A stretch of 64,000 nucleotides of DNA from Fibrisoma montanum (GCF_003583365.1 NZ_QXED01000013.1:62001-126000); one strand, 5' to 3'; positions 17,463 to 26,474 are shown, counted from the stretch's first letter. Notes: generated by a model not told the origin, from the sequence alone. Numbers and translations are program-made.

Positions 17463-17897
17463 TTACCGCCGAATGGTAAAGGCACACCCGTCCGGACAGA
17501 ACTCAACCGGAATCACGACGTTGACGCGGAGCGGATGGCCGTCCTGAGCGCCGGGTTGCCAGCGGGGCATCAGTCGTACTACCCGCAGTGCTTCGTTGAT
17601 GAAGTCGTCCCGCCGGCCGTAGTGAAGCCGGATGCTGGACAGCGTCCCGTCTTTCTCGACCGTAACCCGAACGAGCACCCGATCCCTGGCTTTCTCGTTC
17701 GGGGCCGTGGCCGGATACCGAACCGACGTGCGCAGATAATCCCGCAGGGCGTCGACGCCACCCGGAAACTGGGGCTGTGTTTCAACGACCATGTAGGCCG
17801 TAGTGTCCCGATCCCACTTACTGGCCGATTCGGTGGACTGACCCATAGCCATCAGCGGCCCGACGGTGAAAACAAGAAAAAACAGGAGCCTGCACAT
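17463..17897 (-). CDS. Periplasmic TonB C-terminal domain protein
   Basis: A 144-residue secreted protein: signal peptide (1-19, LLFFLVFTVGPLMAMGQ) followed directly by a TonB C-terminal domain (PQFPGGVDALRDYLRTSVRY, DRVLVRVTVEKDGTLSSIRL, EALRVVRLMPRWQPGAQDG). It has no membrane anchor or Pro-rich span, so it cannot act as a normal energy transducer. Such stand-alone domains are common in Bacteroidota, often near beta-lactamase-regulator or peptidase genes; their role is not settled. It has a C-terminal disulfide candidate (CPDGC). It is flanked by mgtE and DUF418 on the same strand with gaps of 46 and 126 bases. Confidence 0.88.
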   Translation of the reverse strand: MCRLLFFLVFTVGPLMAMGQSTESASKWDRDTTAYMVVETQPQFPGGVDALRDYLRTSVRYPATAPNEKARDRVLVRVTVEKDGTLSSIRLHYGRRDDFINEALRVVRLMPRWQPGAQDGHPLRVNVVIPVEFCPDGCAFTIRR

Positions 17898-17943
17898 GTA
17901 CCGTAGATGCCCTCAATGCCCGTTTTGCACAAGCGGAATGCGA

Positions 17944-19296
17944 TTATAATTCCGCCAGGAGGAGATCTGCAATGAGAAAATACACGCCGATGCCGATCAG
18001 GTCGTTGGCGGTGGTGATGAACGGGCCGGACGCTACGGCCGGGTTGATACCAATCCGGTTCAGCAGGAGCGGGGTGACCGTACCCATGAAGGACGCCAGC
18101 AGCACGACCGCCAGCAAAGACATGGCGACGACGAAGAACAGGCGCGGTTCGCCAATCAGGAAGGTATACGTACCGGCGATCAGCCCAACCACCAGCCCGT
18201 TAATGACCGCGACCAGAAGGGTACGCAGCAGTCGCTGGCCCAGGGTGGCGTTCAGGCCAGTCGTGTCCGACAGGCTTTGCAGAATCAGCGAAGACGTTTG
18301 AATGCCAACGTTTCCGCCCGTTGACCCGATGATGGGGATAAATGCCGCCAGGGCCGCAATTTTGCCCAGTTCGCTCTGGAATCCGTTGATGACCGTAGCG
18401 GCCAGCAGGCTGCCGACGGCTCCGGCCACCAGCCAGGGGAGCTGCACCTTCGACCGCGCCCAGATGGTGTCGTCTTCTTCAACCTCGCCCGACAGACCGG
18501 AAATGACCTGAATATCTTCTTCGGCCTGCTCGGTAATGAGATCCACGATGTCGTCGATGGTGATCCGGCCCAGCAGGCGCTTCTGCACGTTGACCACCGG
18601 CACGGCGTCCAGGTCATATTTCTGCATCACTTCGGCTACCTCGGCTGCCGGGCGGTAGGTCTCTACGTACACGATATCATCGTCGTAAATATCAGCGATC
18701 CGGGCGGTTTTGCGGGCCAGGACAATTTTCTTGAGCGATACCAGCCCCAGCAGTTTTCCTACGTCATCCACTACGTAGACAGCGTAGACATTTTCTACGT
18801 TTTCGGCCTGGTCGCGGATCTCCTCAATGCAGGCATTCACGGTCAGGTTCACATTGATTTTGATCAATTCCTTCTGCATCAGGCCGCCCGCTACGTCCTC
18901 ATCATAATGGAGCAGGTCAAGAATAAAGCGGGCCTGTTCGCGGTCTTCGAGTAGCGCAATGACTTCTTCCCGGACCTGAATGGGCTGCTCGTTTAAAACG
19001 TCCACGGCGTCGTCGGATTCCATCTGATTGATAAACGGAGCCAGTTCTTCCGACGTGAAGGTTTTTAGCAAATCAACCCGTACGGCCGGGTCGAGGTTGG
19101 AGATAATCTCAGCGCCCACAGCGTGGTCGAGGAGGTTGAGCAGGTAGTGGGCGTGGTCAGTGTCAAGTTCGTACAGAATCCCCGAAATGTCAGCCGGATA
19201 CAACTCTTCCATCTCGACCCGGAGTGTGGTGTCGTCTCCGGCTTCGATGGCGGTCTGGATACGGTCAAGGTATTCTTTGGTGAGTTCGAAAGTCAT
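17944..19296 (-). CDS. mgtE: Magnesium transporter MgtE
   Basis: A 450-residue Mg2+ channel. Order: cytoplasmic MgtE N domain (about 1-125, YPADISGILYELD), two CBS domains (about 130-255, AVYVVDDVGKLLGLVSLK and LDAVPVVNVQKRLLGRITID), a connecting helix, and five membrane helices (about 280-450) with the selectivity region GSTGGNVGIQTSSLI and NPAVASGPFITTANDLIGI. All family elements are intact and the length is normal. Mg2+ binding between the N and CBS domains closes the channel when internal Mg2+ is high. No riboswitch was recognised upstream; the upstream region is the purine-rich hairpin repeat. Confidence 0.97.
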   Translation of the reverse strand: MTFELTKEYLDRIQTAIEAGDDTTLRVEMEELYPADISGILYELDTDHAHYLLNLLDHAVGAEIISNLDPAVRVDLLKTFTSEELAPFINQMESDDAVDVLNEQPIQVREEVIALLEDREQARFILDLLHYDEDVAGGLMQKELIKINVNLTVNACIEEIRDQAENVENVYAVYVVDDVGKLLGLVSLKKIVLARKTARIADIYDDDIVYVETYRPAAEVAEVMQKYDLDAVPVVNVQKRLLGRITIDDIVDLITEQAEEDIQVISGLSGEVEEDDTIWARSKVQLPWLVAGAVGSLLAATVINGFQSELGKIAALAAFIPIIGSTGGNVGIQTSSLILQSLSDTTGLNATLGQRLLRTLLVAVINGLVVGLIAGTYTFLIGEPRLFFVVAMSLLAVVLLASFMGTVTPLLLNRIGINPAVASGPFITTANDLIGIGVYFLIADLLLAEL

Positions 19297-19300
19297 TTTG

Positions 19301-19396
19301 AAAGGGAGGAGAGGGATAAAGGAGAAAAGGGAGGAGAGGAGGAAAGGAGACTGAACCCTTACGCCCTTTCCTCCTTTATCCCTCTCCTCCCTTTCC
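19301..19396. repeat. Purine/pyrimidine hairpin repeat between mgtE and rsmA
   Basis: The left arm starts at about 19301 (AAAGGGAGGAGAGGGATAAA and onward, all purine-rich). The right arm, ending at about 19396, contains its reverse complement, with about 25 consecutive matching bases. The left arm itself repeats GGGAGGAGAGG. The right arm runs into the 3' end of rsmA and encodes its last seven or eight residues (GGKGGEG). Confidence 0.85.
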
Positions 19397-20164
19397 GCCT
19401 TCCATCAATGTTGTCAAATGCACAAAATCGGCCACGCTCAATTGTTCCGCGCGTTTATCCATAAACCGACTGTCGGCTGCGGCTTCCGTCAGGCCCAGGG
19501 GTTTGAGCGCGTTCCGCAGGGTTTTCCGGCGCTGATTGAATCCGGCCTTGACAACCTGCGTAAATTTCCGCTCGTCGCAGGCCAGTTGGGCAACGGCGTT
19601 GCGCCGGAGCGTAATCACGCCCGAATGCACCTTGGGTGGGGGATTAAACACCTCCGGTTCTACCGTAAACTCATAGCGAATGTCGTACCAGGCTTGCAGC
19701 AGTACGCTTAGAATCCCGTAGTCTTTGTTGCCCGGTCCCGACGCAATGCGCTGAGCTACTTCCCGTTGCAACATGCAAACGACCTCCGGTACCCGGTCGC
19801 GGATGTCGAGAATGCGGAAGAAAATCTGGCTGGAAATGTTGTACGGAAAATTACCGATAACGGCGAATGGTTCATCCCCGAAATAATCAGGTTTCAGGTT
19901 CAGGAAGTCGCCTTCGATGATGCGGTTCTGGAGGGCTGGTACGGTCTCGCGGAGGTAAACCACCGACTCGTGGTCAATCTCCACAACCTTGACGCTGTAG
20001 GCTGTCTGGGGCAGCAGAAACTGCGTCAGTACGCCCGTTCCCGGTCCAATTTCCAGTACGTTCCGGTAGGTACCATGGCCACTCAACAACTCGGCAATAC
20101 GCCGGGCTATGCTGAGGTCTTTCAGGAAATGCTGACCGAGATTCTTTTTAGGCTTTACGTACAC
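19376..20164 (-). CDS. rsmA: 16S rRNA A1518/A1519 N6-dimethyltransferase
   Basis: A 262-residue rRNA methyltransferase (KsgA) that dimethylates two adjacent adenines in helix 45 of 16S rRNA late in 30S assembly. Motifs: KPKKNLGQHFLKD start, VLEIGPGTGVLTQFLL (SAM binding), GNFPYNISSQIFFRIL (NLPY-type active site with F in place of L), and FNPPPKVHSGVITL. No ATG suits; I use GTG at 20164 (VYVKPKKNLG) because a TAnnTTTG promoter box lies at 20196-20189, which leaves the TTG at 20191 untranslated. The last seven or eight residues are encoded by the hairpin repeat and are probably not part of the conserved protein. Confidence 0.95.
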   Translation of the reverse strand: MYVKPKKNLGQHFLKDLSIARRIAELLSGHGTYRNVLEIGPGTGVLTQFLLPQTAYSVKVVEIDHESVVYLRETVPALQNRIIEGDFLNLKPDYFGDEPFAVIGNFPYNISSQIFFRILDIRDRVPEVVCMLQREVAQRIASGPGNKDYGILSVLLQAWYDIRYEFTVEPEVFNPPPKVHSGVITLRRNAVAQLACDERKFTQVVKAGFNQRRKTLRNALKPLGLTEAAADSRFMDKRAEQLSVADFVHLTTLMEGGKGGEG

Positions 20165-20188
20165 TGGACCACGGATTAAATACGGGCG

Positions 20189-20196
20189 CAAAGGTA
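20189..20196 (-). promoter_or_regulatory. Bacteroidota -7 promoter box of rsmA
   Basis: The minus strand reads TACCTTTG here, an exact match to the TAnnTTTG box used by the primary sigma factor in Bacteroidota. It lies about 25 bases upstream of the chosen GTG start and so gives a short leader. Confidence 0.6.
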
Positions 20197-20242
20197 CGGC
20201 TTTACCCTGTCTTTCCCGCCGATGGTCAGAAAGCTTTCCGGC

Positions 20243-21256
20243 TTATGGCAACTGACTGAGCAGTTTTCGGGCGTCGGTCTGGTACGGATGGTTCGGGCTG
20301 CCTGCGATCCGGTTCAGCAATCGTTTGCCTGGGGCCGCCTGATTGAGCTGCAGATAGCTTAACGCACTGTACCAGTCGGCGGTCTCGCGCAGGGGCGACT
20401 GGACTGTGTTCAGCACCCGCAGTGCCTGTTCGGGCTGGCCTTTTCGCAGGTAGCTCAACCCGGTGTAAAACCGCCGGTACGTGTCGAGTCGCCGGTTCGT
20501 GGCTGTGTTGGCGGGTGCTGTGGCCGATTCTGTCGGAGCTGCGCCAAACAGCGGTTCATCCTCTGCTTCGGCCGAATCGGTGGTGGCGGTTGGGGCATCG
20601 GCCGGGCGAGGTTTGGTGGCCTGGGGTCGGATGCGGCTCAGCAGCCGCAGAGCGGCAGTCGGGTCGTCGTTGTTGAGCGCGTCGATAGCCGACCGGAGTT
20701 CGGCCGGTGCCTGGCCCGCCAGGCGGGGGCGGTCGTCGAGATACGGTCGGCTCTGTTCGCGGTTATTGGGTGTTACGGTAGGTACGGACGTGGTTTGGGG
20801 TTCAGTTTTCGGGTCGACCGGGCTGGTAGGTGTGGTTTCGGTACGCTGCACAACAACTGGTTTTTCGGCCGTTGTCGGGCGGAGCGAGAACCAGATGCCA
20901 AGGCTTAACACAACCGTACCAACGGCCGCGGCTGCGAGCCATACGGGACGGAGCGAACGCCGGCCGGCCGACTGATCGGTCGGCAGCGGTAGTACGCGGC
21001 CTTCCTGATCGGCGGGTACGTGGTGCGTTTCTCCGATCGGAGCTGTCTGGCCGCGCAACTGCCGGTTAATGTCTTCAACGGTTTCGCGGGTACGTAGCTG
21101 CTGATAGTTCTGAACGAAGGAGCGGAACCACTCGACTTCGGCAGCGAAATCCGATTCGCTGCGCAGCCGCTCTTCAAGGGCTTGTTTTTCGGACTCCGTC
21201 AGTCGGTTATGAAGGTACGCATCAATTTGCGCGTAGTCCGTTTCGCTAAATGCCAT
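20243..21256 (-). CDS. Membrane anti-sigma-like protein with C-terminal TPR-type region
   Basis: A 337-residue single-pass protein. Residues 1-55 (YAQIDAYLHNRLTESEKQAL, then EERLRSESDFAAEVEWF) resemble the N-terminal sigma-binding helices of Bacteroidota anti-sigma factors. A membrane helix lies at about 107-126 (VWLAAAAVGTVVLSLGIWF). The periplasmic part has a Thr/Pro-rich linker and, from about 255, helical repeats like TPRs (YTGLSYLRKGQPEQALRVLN, WYSALSYLQLNQAAPGKRLL). The gene overlaps the ECF sigma gene by 11 bases, so the two are coupled. The natural reading is that it holds the sigma factor at the membrane until a periplasmic signal is sensed. The anti-sigma role is inferred from context. 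Confidence 0.75.
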   Translation of the reverse strand: MAFSETDYAQIDAYLHNRLTESEKQALEERLRSESDFAAEVEWFRSFVQNYQQLRTRETVEDINRQLRGQTAPIGETHHVPADQEGRVLPLPTDQSAGRRSLRPVWLAAAAVGTVVLSLGIWFSLRPTTAEKPVVVQRTETTPTSPVDPKTEPQTTSVPTVTPNNREQSRPYLDDRPRLAGQAPAELRSAIDALNNDDPTAALRLLSRIRPQATKPRPADAPTATTDSAEAEDEPLFGAAPTESATAPANTATNRRLDTYRRFYTGLSYLRKGQPEQALRVLNTVQSPLRETADWYSALSYLQLNQAAPGKRLLNRIAGSPNHPYQTDARKLLSQLP

Positions 21257-21911
21257 CACTTGACAACATGTTTAGAGCCCCGGATTGACGGAGCTGTTTT
21301 ATGGCTTTGTATTTTAGATTATAGACGTTTCGTATGTCAGACTGCATCCGTTCGGCCACCTCCTTATCCGACAGTTCCTGGAAGTAGGATAGCTCAATGG
21401 CGATGCGTTGTTGCTGCGGTAGCTGTTCAACGGCCTGCCGCAGGATTTTCTGGGAATGGCGGCTGGCTTCGTCGTCCATCAGGGCTTCCTCCACACTCGC
21501 CTGAGGATCAGTGAGGGTAGGGTTCCAGTCGGCCCCGGTCCAGTCCATGGTGTTGGTGGTCCGGAAGGTTTCCTGGCGGTAGCGGTCGATGGCCGCCATG
21601 CTGCACATCTGGTACAGAATGGTCGTGAACTTCACCTGCCGGGTAGCTGGGTCGCTGAAACGACCCGCTGCGATGCGCTCCGAAAACCGGCCGAGCTGTT
21701 CGTGAAAGATATCCTCGGCCACTTCATCAGATTCTGTCGCAACTACATTTCTTATTCGTTGGCGAATCTGATTTATAATCATCGACCGGGCTTTTTGTAT
21801 GAAACATTCCCAGGCCCGGTTATACCTCCGCATACCATCCTGCCGACAGAAAGCCCGGTATTGGGCTTCCTGATCGTCAAAGTCTGAACAGGGGATCGAT
21901 GGCTGGCTCAT
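21246..21911 (-). CDS. RNA polymerase sigma-70 family (ECF-like) sigma factor
   Basis: A 221-residue sigma factor. Region 2 covers about 28-105 (AEDIFHEQLGRFSERIA, RQVKFTTILYQMCSMAAIDR, YRQETF) and region 4 about 150-210 (LRQAVEQLPQQQRIAIELSY, QELSDKEVAERMQ, VYNLKYKAIKQLR helix-turn-helix). It is slightly longer than most ECF factors, with an extended N-terminus rich in acidic and aromatic residues. It lies 41 bases downstream of the WD40-caspase gene and is coupled to the anti-sigma-like gene, so it probably belongs to the same minus-strand operon that starts at 28128. Its targets may include that operon; this is inference. Confidence 0.92.
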   Translation of the reverse strand: MSQPSIPCSDFDDQEAQYRAFCRQDGMRRYNRAWECFIQKARSMIINQIRQRIRNVVATESDEVAEDIFHEQLGRFSERIAAGRFSDPATRQVKFTTILYQMCSMAAIDRYRQETFRTTNTMDWTGADWNPTLTDPQASVEEALMDDEASRHSQKILRQAVEQLPQQQRIAIELSYFQELSDKEVAERMQSDIRNVYNLKYKAIKQLRQSGALNMLSSDGI

Positions 21912-21952
21912 GAATGTATCGTGTGGAGGAAGTTGAGTAAGGGCTCCGGCGG

Positions 21953-24160
21953 TCAGTAACGCCGGCTTTTCTGCGTTCGGTTTGGTTCCGGCTTGCGGTC
22001 TACACCGGTCTGCCCGGCAGGGACCGGAACGGCTGCCGGGGTGGTTACGGCCGGAGTAGCTCCGGTAGGCGTAGCGCCCAGTTCGGGGGTTTTGTCGGTC
22101 AGGTAAAAGACCGGAAAATCGCCCGACTCACCCGGTTTAAACTGTGGGTGCTGATCCTGCTGCAGCACCGTACGGACCAGATCCGGAACACGGGTCTGCA
22201 AATACTGATACAACTCCTGAACCGTAACGACGGCATCCCGGTTGGCATCGGCCTTCCCCTGCTCCAGGGCTTCGGAGATGGCTTCGGTAAAGGCGCCGTT
22301 CTGCCAGGCTTCGTTCTCGTACGACAATTCGTTCTGGCCGCTGCTGCTGACCACCGCCAGACCCGGGGGGGCGTCGGCAATCAAACGGCCGGCATCGGCC
22401 ACGTCAACGGCCGCCTTGCTGCCTTCGGGCATCGAAATGCCTCCGCTGTGGCAGGCATCGAGTAAAACTACTTTTTTGCAGGTAAGGTTATTCAGGTTAG
22501 CGATAATGTCGTCGCGGTAACTAATGGACGAACTGCGCCAGGCGTTATCCGAATACGAGCGGCCCAGAATCCGGAAGTCGTTGTTTTTGATGATTCCGTG
22601 GCCCGACACGAACAGCATGACTACGTCCTGCGGACGGATAACATCGCCCCGGTTCCCGAGCCGTTCGAGCTCTTCGCGCAGGTCGCCGGCTTTGGTCTGT
22701 TCTTTGGCAAACAGCTCCACCGATACGCGATCGAACAGACGGCCCTGCTGCGTTTTAAAGATGCGGGCAATCGACTCGGCGTCATTCTGAGTATAGCGCA
22801 GGTTCGACTCCACCCCAAACGCGTACACGTAGAGGTTGGGCTTGTTGGCCGGGGTGTAATTGACGATGAGCTGGCGGCTGCGGACCTCTTTCTGATTGGG
22901 CAGCTGCACGGCCCATTCCAGCGTGTCGCTGCCGTCGGGCAGGTTGATGGTCCGTTCGACGAGGAATTCCTGCTCGTGGTGTTTCAGCTTGGTTTCGCCC
23001 ATTTTGTCGCCCTCGGGCAAAGGTTTGCCGTTCAGGTACAACCGCAGGCTCTGCCGCAGCTCGGTCGGGTTGGCCGCGGCCAGTACGGTAGCCTGCAGGT
23101 ACAGGGTCGGGCTGGAGGCTATGTGCGTTCGGTTCTGATAAAGGAGGGGATTCGGCTGGGTCCAGACCACCCGCGTGATGGCTCCGCTGCCGGCAACGGT
23201 CCGGCCGGGGCGGTCGGGCCAGATGCGTAAGCTTTGATCTACCCCGCCACTAACGAGCTGTCGGGCGGCTCCGAACGATACGCTGCTGACCGCGGCACTG
23301 TGGCCGGTCAGGGTTTTTTGAAGTTTGCCCGTAGCGGCATCCCAGACCCGCACGGTGCCGTCGTCGCTGCCGCTGGCAATCAGCCGCCCGTCGGCGCTGA
23401 CAGTGACCGAGCGCACGATACTGGTGTGGCCGGAGAGGGTTTGCTCGGTGGCACCGGATTGCCAGTTCCAGACGCGGATCGTGAAGTCCGAACTGCCGGT
23501 GATCAGCTTCTGACCGGTGGGGTCAAATGTAACGGCCCGTACGGCCCGATCGTGCCCGGTCAGCGTAGCCAGGGTGCGGTTAGCCTGCCAGTCCCAGACC
23601 CGGGCGGTGCTGTCGGCGCTGCCGCTGGCGACGTGTTTCCCGTCGGGGCCGAAGGCTACAGCCAGTACCAGCGCCTGATGGCCGGTCAGTTTGGCCAGCG
23701 TCGTTGAATTACTCCAGTCCCAGACCCGAATGGCCCGGTCCCAGCTGCTGCTGGCCAGGCGTTTCCCATCCGGGCTGAAGGCCAGCCCGGAAACGGCGTT
23801 GGTATGCCCTTTAAGCGTCGACAGAATCCGGCCCGATGCTCGGTGCCAGACGTAAATCAGGCCATCGGCCCCACCGCTGGCTACCAGCTGCCCATCGGGG
23901 CTAAGGGCCAGACTCAGGACCGCACTTTTGTGTTCACTGAACCGAAGCAGGGGGCGGCTGCCGGCCGTATCCCAGACCGCCACCGATTTGTCCGAACTGG
24001 CGCTGAAAACGTAGCGCCCGGTCGAATGGATTGCCACCGCGTTGATGCTCGCCCGGTGGCCCCAGAAGGCTTTTTCCTGGGCCATCACCGGCAGGGTCGC
24101 CAGCCACAGAACGAGCGGAGCGTAGCGATGGAGAACGACTTTTTTCATAACTGCTTTCAT
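21953..24160 (-). CDS. Secreted WD40 beta-propeller - caspase-like peptidase (C14)
   Basis: A 735-residue exported protein. A signal peptide (about 5-28, cleavage after PVMAQ) is followed by seven WD40 repeats (about 30-320, each ending in a VWD/VWN/IW motif), a beta-sandwich linker (about 325-430) and a caspase-hemoglobinase fold domain (about 440-665). The catalytic His lies in MLFVSGHGI (near 519) and the Cys in VVLLDACHSGG (near 568), both intact. The tail is Pro/Thr/Ala-rich. WD40-caspase proteins in multicellular or filamentous bacteria are linked with conflict and death-type signalling, but here the signal peptide puts it outside the cytoplasm. The start could be 24160 or 24148 (MKKVVLHRY). 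It sits between the papain-like peptidase and the sigma factor. Confidence 0.93.
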   Translation of the reverse strand: MKAVMKKVVLHRYAPLVLWLATLPVMAQEKAFWGHRASINAVAIHSTGRYVFSASSDKSVAVWDTAGSRPLLRFSEHKSAVLSLALSPDGQLVASGGADGLIYVWHRASGRILSTLKGHTNAVSGLAFSPDGKRLASSSWDRAIRVWDWSNSTTLAKLTGHQALVLAVAFGPDGKHVASGSADSTARVWDWQANRTLATLTGHDRAVRAVTFDPTGQKLITGSSDFTIRVWNWQSGATEQTLSGHTSIVRSVTVSADGRLIASGSDDGTVRVWDAATGKLQKTLTGHSAAVSSVSFGAARQLVSGGVDQSLRIWPDRPGRTVAGSGAITRVVWTQPNPLLYQNRTHIASSPTLYLQATVLAAANPTELRQSLRLYLNGKPLPEGDKMGETKLKHHEQEFLVERTINLPDGSDTLEWAVQLPNQKEVRSRQLIVNYTPANKPNLYVYAFGVESNLRYTQNDAESIARIFKTQQGRLFDRVSVELFAKEQTKAGDLREELERLGNRGDVIRPQDVVMLFVSGHGIIKNNDFRILGRSYSDNAWRSSSISYRDDIIANLNNLTCKKVVLLDACHSGGISMPEGSKAAVDVADAGRLIADAPPGLAVVSSSGQNELSYENEAWQNGAFTEAISEALEQGKADANRDAVVTVQELYQYLQTRVPDLVRTVLQQDQHPQFKPGESGDFPVFYLTDKTPELGATPTGATPAVTTPAAVPVPAGQTGVDRKPEPNRTQKSRRY

Positions 24161-24201
24161 GGCAAATGAGAAACCTTGACTGATCGAGTTGTTTTACCCG
24201 G

Positions 24202-25623
24202 TTAGGGCGCAGACTTTACTTCCAGTACCAACGGCACGATGTCGCCCTTTTCAAAGATAGCAGAAAAGGCCATACGATCGGGTTCATACGCGATACCCTG
24301 CGCTACCAATCGGCTGCCCAAGGCACGCCGAAGTCGGGTCTGAACGTCGCCCGGCGTCTGGCGCATCCGCTCCAGAATACCCGGCAGATCGGCCAGCAGG
24401 GGATTGGTGCTATAAAGCACGCACACGTAGTCGGTGGTCGCCTGTTTGATGACGAGTGCGTCGTTAGGACTGGGAATTACCATCTGGTAACCGGCCATCG
24501 GCATCAGATCGGTTTCATCGCTGCCGGCCGTTGGCTGACTACCGGCAAAGGGTGTCCGGCGGGGATAATGAACATTGGGGCTGTCGCCGGGGCTAAAGCT
24601 GAACACGCACATATACTCACCCGGGCGGGTACTCTGCGTGACTAACTGAAACATGTCGCCCTGCTTCCAGTTCTTACGATCCAGTTGATACAGGCCGGCC
24701 GCTACGTGGTGGGGGCGGACGGTATCGGCCTGCAGGCTGTTGCCGTCGTCGGCGAGGTTCACAAACCGGAACAGACCGCCGAGCCGATGCTGGTTGGGTT
24801 TCAGCACGGGTTCCGAATCGGCCAGGGGCATGATGATGCCGCAGCGGGCCACCTGATCGAAGGCCGTGTACTTCATCCAGAAGAAACCGTCCTGGCCCCA
24901 GTTCGGACCGTAGCTGTTGAGCAGTTTGAACGCTTTGCGGAATTCGTCGTAGCCGACCACCACCACGGCGTGGAGGAGGGGCTTGGCGGTTTTGTCGTTA
25001 ACGGGTTCGTAATAATCGGCGGCTTCGGTCAGTTTGCGGAAACCATCGGTCAGTTCAAGGCCCACCACCACCGGCAACCCGAGGGAAACGTAGTACTTGG
25101 TCCAGTAGCTTTTGCTGTCGTTGTTTTTGAAAACCCGCAGAGGTTTTTTGACCAGCTTCTGCGGACTGACTTTGGTAGGCAGTGCATCGGCACAGGTCAG
25201 GTTGGGTACGTCGCGGAGCCACACGTCGCCGTTGTCGGCCAGGTGATCGGCAATGGTTTCGAGTTTCTGACCCGTGGTACAGTTCTGCCCCATCGACAGC
25301 AGGGGGTAGATTGGAGAAAGGGCAAATCGTTGGGTAATGGCCTGCGGATCGTCCCGAAGCCTGGCGTCAATGGCCCGCTGAATGGCATAAGCTCCGTAGG
25401 CGGTGGAGTAGGCCACGCAGGTGTTGCCCGTCTGGCGGGCGGGAACGGGGCAGTAGGGCGACCAGTCGATGCGAAGCGGCAGGGTCGGCATATCCTTTTC
25501 GCCGGTGGGGCGGGGTGCGGCCGGAATGGTATTGAACGAGACCGGATCGAACACCAGACCCTGGGCCAGCGTGGCTAAGGGAAGCAGGCAGGCCAGCGTC
25601 AATAAGCAGGTAAACAGGCGCAT
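24202..25623 (-). CDS. Secreted papain-like (C1) cysteine peptidase with DUF4384-like C-terminus
   Basis: A 473-residue exported peptidase. The start at 25623 gives a signal peptide (RLFTCLLTLACLLPLATLAQ). The C1 fold spans about 45-290: oxyanion Gln and catalytic Cys in ARQTGNTCVAYSTAYG, His in LLHAVVVVGYD, and Asn in KLLNSYGPNWGQDGFFWMKY. The spacing and order fit papain-like enzymes. The C-terminal third (GLYQLDRKNWKQGDMFQLV, then PGEYMCVFSFSPGD and YVCVLYSTNPL) resembles DUF4384, which also occurs beside caspase domains in other bacteria. It is 41 bases upstream of the WD40-caspase gene. No obvious inhibitory propeptide was seen. Confidence 0.9.
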   Translation of the reverse strand: MRLFTCLLTLACLLPLATLAQGLVFDPVSFNTIPAAPRPTGEKDMPTLPLRIDWSPYCPVPARQTGNTCVAYSTAYGAYAIQRAIDARLRDDPQAITQRFALSPIYPLLSMGQNCTTGQKLETIADHLADNGDVWLRDVPNLTCADALPTKVSPQKLVKKPLRVFKNNDSKSYWTKYYVSLGLPVVVGLELTDGFRKLTEAADYYEPVNDKTAKPLLHAVVVVGYDEFRKAFKLLNSYGPNWGQDGFFWMKYTAFDQVARCGIIMPLADSEPVLKPNQHRLGGLFRFVNLADDGNSLQADTVRPHHVAAGLYQLDRKNWKQGDMFQLVTQSTRPGEYMCVFSFSPGDSPNVHYPRRTPFAGSQPTAGSDETDLMPMAGYQMVIPSPNDALVIKQATTDYVCVLYSTNPLLADLPGILERMRQTPGDVQTRLRRALGSRLVAQGIAYEPDRMAFSAIFEKGDIVPLVLEVKSAP

Positions 25624-25703
25624 GGAGGTAAAAACAGTTCGAGACAGGGATTTATTCGGACGAATGGCCGGAAGTTCATCATGGCCGGAGCGGTGTGCCG
25701 GGC

Positions 25704-26474
25704 CTACCAGCAGTAGCGCAGACCGATCAGGGGCGTCCGGGCCGTTAGATGCCACGATACGCTGGACGACAGCCGACGGCGCTGGCTATCGTTGCGCAGT
25801 CCCCGCAACAGGGTAGCGGTCACGTCGACCGCCCAGATCAGAGCCGCCGTCCGGGCCGCCACCAGGTACAGGCGGTTGGCTGCGTTGGCCTTGTCGTAGA
25901 GTGGCTGCGCTAGGTCAGCCTGCTGGAGCCGTTCGTCCTTGTAGAGGGCGTACTGTCGGTTCGATTCAGCCCGCCGGTTCAGGCCGTAGATCAGCAGGCC
26001 CGCGTATGCGGCCGTTACGAGAGGACGTAGCCCGACTTTGTGGCGGGGCTGCACGAAAATATTGCCAATACCGGGCAAAACCGCCGAGATCAGGGCGTTG
26101 GCGGGGCCACCCCCGATGTAGGCGGCCCGTACGGAAGGTACAACCCCGATGGTTACCGTAACGCTGTCGCCTTCAACGTCGGCGTCGCTGGTAACATCCC
26201 AGATAATGGTCTTGTTACGCCCCGATGTCTGACCGAGTCCAACATTACCCTGCATACTCCGTACCGGCAGGGCGCCTTTCTGCAAACTCTCGGCCGATAC
26301 GTACACTGAATCGAGCCGGGTAGCATTGTCCAGATCGTACAGAATCTGGTAGCGAATGCCGTCCCGCTGGATGCGTACGTTTGAAATGGACGCCTTTGCC
26401 TGAGCCAGGCAGGAGCCTGTCGGTAGTATCCAGAGCAAAAGCAGCAGTCCGTTCCATCGCGTCATAGGCTTCAT
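25704..26474 (-). CDS. Secreted DUF5683-like membrane-associated protein (paralogue of 40567-41460)
   Basis: A 256-residue protein: signal peptide (about 1-25), a beta-sandwich domain (about 28-120, ISNVRIQRDGIRYQILYDLD, NKTIIWDVTSDAD) and a C-terminal half with hydrophobic helices (ALISAVLPGIGNIFVQPRHK, PLVTAAYAGLLIYGLNRRAE, TAALIWAVDVTATLLRG) resembling DUF5683. The protein at 40567 has the same order and shares GIGNIFVQ, YGL-QRR-like and LRGVRN-type blocks, so the two are paralogues. It starts 1 base after the PKD/LamG lipoprotein gene stops, which argues for a tightly linked pair. Its function is unknown; the 3' end is 80 bases from the peptidase start. Confidence 0.7.
   Translation of the reverse strand: MKPMTRWNGLLLLLWILPTGSCLAQAKASISNVRIQRDGIRYQILYDLDNATRLDSVYVSAESLQKGALPVRSMQGNVGLGQTSGRNKTIIWDVTSDADVEGDSVTVTIGVVPSVRAAYIGGGPANALISAVLPGIGNIFVQPRHKVGLRPLVTAAYAGLLIYGLNRRAESNRQYALYKDERLQQADLAQPLYDKANAANRLYLVAARTAALIWAVDVTATLLRGLRNDSQRRRLSSSVSWHLTARTPLIGLRYCW

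Noticed and set aside
17898-19400. Mg2+ riboswitch upstream of mgtE
   Set aside because: The upstream stretch is the purine-rich hairpin repeat and the rsmA 3' end; no riboswitch-like structure was recognised.
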